Assembly: GCA_024233285.1 (NCBI GenBank)
Contig: JACKPU010000003.1
Coordinates: forward strand, 1-64,000
Direction: 5' to 3'
Source of the DNA: Opitutaceae bacterium
GTDB lineage: Bacteria; Verrucomicrobiota; Verrucomicrobiia; Opitutales; Opitutaceae
Length of the DNA: 64,000 nt
Shown piece by piece: positions 58,367 to 64,000 of the stretch; the stretch's first letter is position 1, and every line of letters starts with the position of its first letter. Made by a program: the position numbers and the translations under genes. The notes under the pieces are model-generated. The model was not told the origin of the DNA, made no database searches, and saw only the letters and a list, made by a program, of their open reading frames with translations.

Positions 58367-59548
58367 TCAGGTGGCGCGTTGGCTGCGCCAGCGTTGCCAC
58401 CGCCGCCAAGTCAGCGCGAAGCCCGTGTAAACAAGCACGCAACCGCCCAGCGAGGCCACGCCGGCCACCAGTTGGCCGATCCAGCCCAGCGCTTCGCCGG
58501 TGTGCAGAAAACGCGTCCAGGTGCGGAACTGTCGCGCGGGGGAAAGATCGGCGAAGGTTTCCGTTTGAATGACCTCGGCGGTGAACGGATTCAAACTGAG
58601 CGAAGTGGAGGCGGTGCGCGGCCAGGCGCCGGGGACTTTGACCATGACGGAAACCGGTTGCGGGCCGTCGGGTTTGACTTCTTCACCGCCGCGGGGTCCC
58701 CGACCGCCGCCCAATCGCAAGGTGATTTCCTGCCAGTCAGGGAGGGCGATTTGGGCGGACAGGATCAACACATCGGGTCCACTTGGGCGTGTGCCTGATG
58801 GCGGCGCGGGAATTTCGATGCTCGGTTCGGCCGCGGCGGGCGGTCCGCCGCGAACCGGCGGCTCTTCTCCATGCATCGAATAAATCAAGTTTCCGGCCCA
58901 ACGATACGAGATCGGCAGCGCAGTGAGCGTGAGCACGATCAGCACGGGTGCGGACCAGAAGCCGATGACATTGTGCCAGTTCCAATCGCGCGCCTTGCCG
59001 TTGTCGGTTTTCATGAACCAGAGCGAGCGACGCAGGCCTTTGGTGCGCCATTTGCGCGGCCACCAAATGTAGAGACCGGTCACGGCGAGCACGAAGAACG
59101 CGAGGTTGCCGGCGCCGTTGATCGCCTTGCCGATGGGGCGTTGGTCGCCGCTCAGCGCGAGCACGCGGTGCCAGTCTTCCATCATCTGCATGAAGTCATG
59201 CATGCGCGTGGTGGCGGGCTGACGGATCTCACCGGTGTAGGGATTGGCGTAGATGGCGCCGCTGCGACCGAGTTGAAACGTGACCGCATCCGCCGGATCG
59301 GCCGACACCACGATCGCCGTGGGGCGGGCGTCGGGGTGGGCGGCCTTCACCGTCGTTTGCAATTCGGCGATCGATTTGCGCGCGGACGGATCGCCGGGCT
59401 CGACGCGACGCACATCGCGTTCCGCGTAGGTGACGATGTCCTTTTCAAACGCGAGCACCGTGCCTGTCAGGCACATGATGAAAATCGAGATGCCGGCAAA
59501 AACCCCGGCGATCAGGTGAACCCAGAAAATGGCTTTGCGAAATGTCAT
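58367..59548 (-). CDS. PepSY-associated transmembrane protein (ferric-reductase-like)
   Basis: A 393-residue inner-membrane protein. TM1 (FWVHLIAGVFAGISIFIMCL) carries a His, and TGTVLAFEKDI follows. A periplasmic PepSY region comes next (about residues 45-120), then NLAFFVLAVTGLYIWWP, RDWNWHNVIGFWSAPVLIVL and a C-terminal helix with LHTGEALGWIGQLVAGVASL. Membrane-spaced His residues suit haem binding, as in siderophore-iron reductases of the PepSY_TM family. It is the last gene of the receptor operon, 10 nt after the repeat protein. It should release iron in the periplasm. Confidence 0.85.
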   Translation of the reverse strand: MTFRKAIFWVHLIAGVFAGISIFIMCLTGTVLAFEKDIVTYAERDVRRVEPGDPSARKSIAELQTTVKAAHPDARPTAIVVSADPADAVTFQLGRSGAIYANPYTGEIRQPATTRMHDFMQMMEDWHRVLALSGDQRPIGKAINGAGNLAFFVLAVTGLYIWWPRKWRTKGLRRSLWFMKTDNGKARDWNWHNVIGFWSAPVLIVLTLTALPISYRWAGNLIYSMHGEEPPVRGGPPAAAEPSIEIPAPPSGTRPSGPDVLILSAQIALPDWQEITLRLGGGRGPRGGEEVKPDGPQPVSVMVKVPGAWPRTASTSLSLNPFTAEVIQTETFADLSPARQFRTWTRFLHTGEALGWIGQLVAGVASLGGCVLVYTGFALTWRRWQRWRSQRAT

Positions 59549-59558
59549 GGCGAAAAAA

Positions 59559-60623
59559 TCAGACAGCCGAAACGAGACGATCCGGAGCCAAAAGGTCGAG
59601 CGCGGCCTCAAGGTGTGCCAAAGCCTGCATTCGTCGCTCGCTGGCGGCGTCCTGGCTCACGAGCACGTGATTGGTCCGCAGATCATGGCGCGCGGCCTGC
59701 AAGCCCTCCCGGGCGATGCTCTGCAGCTCGGGGTGTGACGTGATCGCATCGCTGCAGGTGTTCGGGTCGAGGTTTTCCAACACGAAATCGGCGAGGAAGT
59801 GGATCTGATGGCGGCGGTAAAATGCGGTGCCGAAACGAAACAGGCGTTCGGTCAGCGGCCGGAAGTGGGTCACGCCCAGCGATTCCCAATGCCGGGCCAG
59901 AGTCATGCCGGTGTCCACGGCGTCACTCGCGCTGGCAATCAACTTGGCCTGGCGGTCCGCGTCGTCGTTGGCGATGAGCCATTGGCCGATGATCTGGCAG
60001 AGGGTGCGGCGGGCTTTCAGGCCGATGTCGGCAAAACCGGCGCGCTGTTGCTCGTGCCGGGCGGTGAGTTCGAGCGCCGAGGCGACCGCAGCGCTGGCGC
60101 GCAAGCAACGATCGGCGGCTGCGCTCTCAATCAGGAGTTGGGCGAGGTTGGCTTGGGCGCCGGCCAGATTGAGCCGGTAATCGAGGTTCTCGCCCACCGG
60201 CAGCTTGCTCAACAATGCAATCGATTCCTCGGTTGAGGAGATGGCTTCGAGCCGCTGCCGGGGCTCGGTCGATTGTTGCAAGGCGTGGCCGCGGTTTAGC
60301 CAGGCGGCCCCCATGCGGTTCGTCAGTGCGTCATCCGGCGGCAGTTGCGCAAAGAGCGCAAGGGCGTGGTCGTAAGCTCTCACGGCGTCGCGTGGCCCAT
60401 CTGCTTGCTTCTGCCGGGCATTGCCCCGGTTCATCCAAGTGATGGCCAGCAGGCTGATGATGTCCGGTGATTGCGGCCTGTGCGCCTGCAAGCGAGCGAT
60501 CGCCCGATCGTAGGCGGCTACCGCGGCCGCCAAAGCATCAGGCGTGCCTGCGGCCTCGAGCGACTGGCCTTGTGCGAGGCACGCTTGCGCGTCCGTGAGT
60601 GGATTTGCCGTGGGGGCCTTCAC
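59559..60623 (-). CDS. TPR-like repeat protein of the siderophore receptor operon
   Basis: A 354-residue soluble protein from GTG 60623. The N-terminal about 240 residues hold repeated Ala-rich helix pairs (AVAAYDRAIARLQAHRPQSP, WMNRGNARQKQADGPRDAVR, AWLNRGHALQQSTEPRQRLE), clearly TPR-like. The C-terminal part is helical without a recognised motif. Genes of this shape often sit between PiuC and the PepSY protein in iron-uptake operons. No signal peptide is visible. Role unknown, perhaps scaffolding. Confidence 0.75.
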   Translation of the reverse strand: MKAPTANPLTDAQACLAQGQSLEAAGTPDALAAAVAAYDRAIARLQAHRPQSPDIISLLAITWMNRGNARQKQADGPRDAVRAYDHALALFAQLPPDDALTNRMGAAWLNRGHALQQSTEPRQRLEAISSTEESIALLSKLPVGENLDYRLNLAGAQANLAQLLIESAAADRCLRASAAVASALELTARHEQQRAGFADIGLKARRTLCQIIGQWLIANDDADRQAKLIASASDAVDTGMTLARHWESLGVTHFRPLTERLFRFGTAFYRRHQIHFLADFVLENLDPNTCSDAITSHPELQSIAREGLQAARHDLRTNHVLVSQDAASERRMQALAHLEAALDLLAPDRLVSAV

Positions 60624-60629
60624 GCCGCG

Positions 60630-61307
60630 TCAAGTTTCCGCCCACTGGCGGAGGAGGTTGTGATAAACGCCGGTAAGCTGCACGACGCCGGCGTGGCCGG
60701 GCGAATCGGCGGCGACGCGTTGAATGCCGACGTCCATTTCGAACAGCAGGGTGCGGCGGGCGTCGTCACGGATCATGCTTTGTAACCAGAAGAACGAGCA
60801 GAGGCGGGCGCCGCGTGTGACGGGCGTGACGCGGTGCAAGCTGGTCGACGGATAGAGAATCAGGTGACCGGCGGGCAGTTTGACGGACTTGGTGCCGTAG
60901 GTGTCCTCAATGATGAGCTCGCCGCCGTCATATTCGTCGGGCTCGGCGAAGAACAAGGCGCAGGACAAATCCGTGCGAATCCGCCGGCCGTCGGACATGG
61001 TGCGAATCGAACCGTCCACATGGGTGCCGAAGGTCTGGCCGCCGGAATAGCGGTTGAACAGCGGCGGCAGAATGTGAAGCGGCAGCGCGGCGGAAACGAA
61101 CAGCGGGTGCTTCTGCAGCGCCGCAACGATCTGGGCGCCGACCTCGCGACCGACGGGGTCGTCGATTGCGAGTTGCTCGTTGTCCTTTACGCGAGCGCCC
61201 TGATGGCCGGCGGTGGCTTTGCCGTCGATCCACGCCGCGCCTTCAAGCTTGGCACGAGCGGTGGAGAGGGTTTCGCCCGTAAGCACATCTGGAATCGCAA
61301 GAATCAT
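60630..61307 (-). CDS. PKHD-type Fe(II)-dependent hydroxylase (PiuC/YbiX-like)
   Basis: A 225-residue Fe(II)/2-oxoglutarate oxygenase. Ligands are His96 and Asp98 in QTFGTHVDGSIR and His158 in STSLHRVTPVTRGARLCSFF, where Arg168 binds 2-oxoglutarate. It begins MILAIPDVLTGETLSTARAK, as PiuC does, and has full length for the family. It lies 6 nt after the TonB receptor gene. In Pseudomonas and E. coli, piuC/ybiX pairs with a catecholate receptor (PiuA/Fiu). It may modify the siderophore or control its use. Confidence 0.93.
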   Translation of the reverse strand: MILAIPDVLTGETLSTARAKLEGAAWIDGKATAGHQGARVKDNEQLAIDDPVGREVGAQIVAALQKHPLFVSAALPLHILPPLFNRYSGGQTFGTHVDGSIRTMSDGRRIRTDLSCALFFAEPDEYDGGELIIEDTYGTKSVKLPAGHLILYPSTSLHRVTPVTRGARLCSFFWLQSMIRDDARRTLLFEMDVGIQRVAADSPGHAGVVQLTGVYHNLLRQWAET

Positions 61308-61313
61308 GTCGAA

Positions 61314-63473
61314 TTAGAAGCTGAAGCGGGCGGAGAGGATGACCTGACGGGCCTGACCGGGAATATGGTGACCGCCGCCGACCCGGTCGATGTATTCCTC
61401 GTCGAAGAGGTTGGTCGCGTTGAGTTGGAGACTCACCCGATCGTTGACCGGATAGGCGAGCATGGTGTTGAACAGCCAGTAGGACGGAATCGTCTCGGCG
61501 TTGACCGCCGTGTTGCGGAACACGCTGTCCATGTATTGGGCGCCGCCACCGAGCGTGAGGCCAAAGGGCAGTTCGTAGGTCGTCCAGAGGTTGAACGTGG
61601 TCTTGGGTGTGAGCCCGAACTCCTGGCCGGCGAGACCGGCGGTGTTGGATGAAACGATTTCGCTGTCCATGAGGGCGATGCCGGCAAAGACCGTCCACTC
61701 GCGGGTGAGGTCGCCGGCGATGCTGAACTCGGCGCCATCAACGCGTTCCTTGCCTTGCAGCACGGTGGGCGGGTCGTTCGGACTTACCCCGGGCGTGCGG
61801 GCGTTGGTCTTTTCGGTGCGGAACAGCGCGAAGGTAAACGCGAGGCGGTCGTCAAACGCGCTCCACTTGGTGCCGATTTCGTAGCTGTCGGTTTCCTCCG
61901 GGGCGATTTGCGAGAGGTCGGTGCCGCGCGACGAAAGGATCAGGTCTTCGCTGGAGGGATTGAACGAGTTGGCGTAGCCGGCGTAGATGCTGGATTTTTC
62001 GGTCGGCTTGTGAGTGACGCCGAGGCGCGTGCTGAAGACGTCGTCCTTGCGGGCGAAGGGCATGACGACGCCGGCCGCATCCACGGTTTTGTAATCCGCA
62101 TCAATAACGTCGTAACGGACGCCGACGTTCACCTGCCAGCGCTGACCGGCGAAGATGTTGTCGAACAGATAGAGCGCGACTGAATCGGCTTTGCCTTGGG
62201 TGTAGGCGCCGTCGCGGGTGATGTTGCCGTTGTAAGGATCGTTCGGATTCGGCGCATAGACATCCGTGGTGGGGAGCACCGTGGCGGGATCCTCCACGCG
62301 ATTGTAATTGGTCTGCTCTTCCTGGCTGAACTCCAGCCCGGCGGCAATGGCGTGGTTGATCTTGCCGACCATGACGTCGAGGTCGACGTGGGTTTGGTTG
62401 GCGAGGATCTCGTCTTCCTGATCGCGTGACTTCCAGTCGGAGCGACGGATCACGGTCGTGCTGCCAGACTCGAAACGCGGTGCGGTGATGATCGAGTTGC
62501 GGTAAGTGCGGCCGAAACGGGTGAGATTGCGAATGGCGAAACCCTTGCCGTTGTCGTGTTCGATGATCGCGGTGAGGAGATCCTGTTCGATCTTTTCGTA
62601 ATCGCGTGCCTTCAGGCCATACCAGTTCGAAGAGGGGACGGGCGGGTTGTAATCATAGACCTGACGGGGCATGCCGTAGTCGGGCACGTTGTCCTGTTCG
62701 AGTCGTTGCCATGAGAAAATTACCCTCGTCGGTCGACCGAGACCGAAGGCGAACGAAGGAGCGATACCCCAGCTGGTGTTTTCCACGACGTTGCGCCCGG
62801 GGACGCCGGCGTCGGTGACCATCAGGTTCACGCGCACGGCTTTGTCATCGTCGATCGGCTGATTGATGTCAGCAGTGGCGCGGGTGTAATCGTCGGTGCC
62901 GATCGCCGCGGTGGCGTTGCGGTTGGCGACCGATTGCGGGGTCTTGGTGACGAGGTTGACTGAACCACCGGTCGATCCGCGGCCCGCACTGGAAGAGGAG
63001 GGGCCCTTGGCCACCTCGACCTGTTCGAGATTGAAACTGTCACGGGCATAACCGCCGAGGTCGCGCACACCATCGACAAACATGTCGGTGCGGGCACTGA
63101 AGCCGCGGATGGTCATCTGATCGCCGGCCGGGTTGCCGCCTTCTCCGGCTTGGAACGTGATGCCAGGCGAATTGCGCAGAATGTCACGCAGGCTGGTGAC
63201 CGCCTGCTGATCGAAGACTTCCTTCGGAATCACCGTGATGGTTTGCGGTGTGTCGATCAGCGGGGTGTTGAATTTGGCAGCCGCCAAGGTGCTTTCCTTG
63301 CTGTCCCTGACCTCGACCTCGGGAAGGATGGTGGGTGTTTCGTTTTCCGCGACGTAGTCCTCTGCGAAGAGTGAAGACGCTCCGCCGGAGACCAACAAGG
63401 CGGTCAGGGCGGCGGCGCGAGTAGCGGCGGCACGATTCAAATCGTTTGGCGAAGTGTGGGCGGTGCTAGTCAT
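61314..63473 (-). CDS. TonB-dependent siderophore receptor (Fiu/PiuA-like)
   Basis: A 719-residue outer-membrane receptor. The N-terminal signal runs to about residue 37 (LTALLVSGGASSLFA). The plug domain includes TVIPKEVFDQQAVTSLRDIL, PGITFQAGEGGNPAGDQMTI, IRGFSARTDMFVDGVRDLGG and VEVAKGPSSSSAGRGSTGGS. A 22-stranded-barrel-length region follows and ends LSARFSF, with the expected C-terminal Phe. Catecholate ferric siderophores are the usual ligands of this branch. It is the first gene of a four-gene iron operon behind Fur-like sites. The start is the ATG at 63473. Confidence 0.95.
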   Translation of the reverse strand: MTSTAHTSPNDLNRAAATRAAALTALLVSGGASSLFAEDYVAENETPTILPEVEVRDSKESTLAAAKFNTPLIDTPQTITVIPKEVFDQQAVTSLRDILRNSPGITFQAGEGGNPAGDQMTIRGFSARTDMFVDGVRDLGGYARDSFNLEQVEVAKGPSSSSAGRGSTGGSVNLVTKTPQSVANRNATAAIGTDDYTRATADINQPIDDDKAVRVNLMVTDAGVPGRNVVENTSWGIAPSFAFGLGRPTRVIFSWQRLEQDNVPDYGMPRQVYDYNPPVPSSNWYGLKARDYEKIEQDLLTAIIEHDNGKGFAIRNLTRFGRTYRNSIITAPRFESGSTTVIRRSDWKSRDQEDEILANQTHVDLDVMVGKINHAIAAGLEFSQEEQTNYNRVEDPATVLPTTDVYAPNPNDPYNGNITRDGAYTQGKADSVALYLFDNIFAGQRWQVNVGVRYDVIDADYKTVDAAGVVMPFARKDDVFSTRLGVTHKPTEKSSIYAGYANSFNPSSEDLILSSRGTDLSQIAPEETDSYEIGTKWSAFDDRLAFTFALFRTEKTNARTPGVSPNDPPTVLQGKERVDGAEFSIAGDLTREWTVFAGIALMDSEIVSSNTAGLAGQEFGLTPKTTFNLWTTYELPFGLTLGGGAQYMDSVFRNTAVNAETIPSYWLFNTMLAYPVNDRVSLQLNATNLFDEEYIDRVGGGHHIPGQARQVILSARFSF

Positions 63474-63480
63474 TTAATAG

Positions 63481-63495
63481 TGAGAACAGGTCTCA
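63481..63495. promoter_or_regulatory. Fur-like inverted repeat, site 1
   Basis: TGAGA and TCTCA arms with 5-nt spacing, starting 8 nt upstream of the receptor ATG. This matches the core of the Fur-box variant TGAGAATnATTCTCA in its outer bases. Confidence 0.5.
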
Positions 63496-63531
63496 GTAGC
63501 GTAAGACTTTTCCTGGCCGTCAATCTCTTTT

Positions 63532-63546
63532 TGAGAAATAATCTCA
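63532..63546. promoter_or_regulatory. Fur-like inverted repeat, site 2
   Basis: The same TGAGA-N5-TCTCA arrangement, here TGAGAAA-T-AATCTCA, one mismatch from a perfect 7-1-7 dyad. Extra half-sites TCTC (63524) and TCTCA (63548-63552) adjoin. It lies 59 nt upstream of the receptor ATG and 56 nt upstream of the divergent aroB start, so it may overlap either promoter. Confidence 0.6.
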
Positions 63547-63601
63547 GTCTCAATAATGAAGCCTGTTGACGTCTCTGAAAACCAAGGTGTTAAGTCGTCT
63601 C

Positions 63602-64000
63602 ATGGCCGACACTTTGGCGGTAAATCTCAATGAACGGAGCTATGAAATCAGCTTTGCGCAGGAGCAAAGTGCGGCTCTGCGTGAGATCGTGACGCAATTG
63701 CGTGCGGCCGGTCGCAAGATTGTGGTGATTACCGATGCCAATCTTGCGAAGCATCAGCCTGATTTTCTCGAACAAGCTGTCGGTGACGCGCCCCGCTTGG
63801 TGTTCGAAGCGGGCGAATCGACCAAGTCGCTTGAGTCACTGGGTCTGGCTTGGGATTTTCTCGCGGCGCAGCGCGTGGACCGCAGTGGCGTGGTGATTGC
63901 CGTCGGCGGTGGCGTGATCGGTGATCTGGCCGGATTTGTGGCGGCGTCGTGGTTGCGCGGAGTGGATTTTTACCAAGTGCCGACAACTCTGTTGGCGATG
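63602..64000 (+). CDS. aroB: 3-dehydroquinate synthase, N-terminal part
   Basis: The first 133 residues of an AroB-like protein that runs off the right edge without a stop. The NAD-binding and active-site segments are GESTKSLESLGLAWDFLAA, VIAVGGGVIGDLAGFVAASW and RGVDFYQVPTTLLAM, the family's best-conserved stretch. AroB makes 3-dehydroquinate from DAHP in the shikimate pathway. The start is the ATG at 63602. It is divergent from the siderophore receptor operon across 128 bp. Confidence 0.93.
   Translation, partial: MADTLAVNLNERSYEISFAQEQSAALREIVTQLRAAGRKIVVITDANLAKHQPDFLEQAVGDAPRLVFEAGESTKSLESLGLAWDFLAAQRVDRSGVVIAVGGGVIGDLAGFVAASWLRGVDFYQVPTTLLAM

Overview
The window is about 63% GC and densely coded. 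It looks like the chromosome of a Gram-negative bacterium of the Verrucomicrobiota, most likely an Opitutaceae relative. Three things point there: TonB and LptF/G-type outer-membrane functions together with a short EF-Ts; several phytanoyl-CoA-dioxygenase paralogues beside sugar-acid and polysaccharide enzymes; and heparinase II/III and glycosidase-like genes. This placement is inferred from gene content. No 16S rRNA gene is present.

Region 1 (1-12502) is a carbohydrate or amino-sugar-acid catabolic locus. A minus-strand arm carries a DegT-type aminotransferase and two amidohydrolases. A TetR regulator is divergent to it. A tight seven-gene plus-strand operon follows: Rossmann epimerase, dihydrodipicolinate-synthase-like aldolase, M20 deacylase, AGE epimerase, mannonate dehydratase, SDR and NagA-like deacetylase. 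A palindrome between the TetR gene and the operon is a likely operator, and a perfect hairpin ends the operon. Region 2 (12515-14935) holds a tRNA-Met gene, rpsB, tsf, a DUF983 protein and a tRNA-Ser(CGA) gene. Region 3 (15028-28656) has a YejABEF-type peptide transporter with split ATPases, polyphosphate kinase, a nucleoside hydrolase, two dioxygenases, an AraC regulator and an aldehyde dehydrogenase.

Region 4 (28698-43849) carries htpG, an acyltransferase-like gene broken by one in-frame stop, and a four-gene operon around a sodium-dependent NSS transporter that includes a 53-residue one-helix subunit. It also has NhaC, an LptF/LptG permease, diacylglycerol kinase, an M14 carboxypeptidase, an unrecognised toroid-like protein, an SMR exporter and a POT peptide transporter. 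Region 5 (43883-54521) holds a glycosidase-like protein, a heparinase II/III protein, and two mirrored modules, each pairing a secreted helical-repeat protein with a membrane-anchored solute-binding protein. The modules flank a Tat-exported aminotransferase, and no ABC permease is present.

Region 6 (54599-58213) holds small unknown genes and xylA. Region 7 (58304-64000) is an iron-uptake operon (TonB siderophore receptor, PiuC-type dioxygenase, repeat protein, PepSY reductase-like membrane protein) behind two Fur-like inverted repeats, divergent from aroB, which runs off the right edge. The best leads are the twin helical-repeat/solute-binding modules around the exported aminotransferase, the region 1 operon with its operator, the NSS small-subunit operon and the point-nonsense gene.
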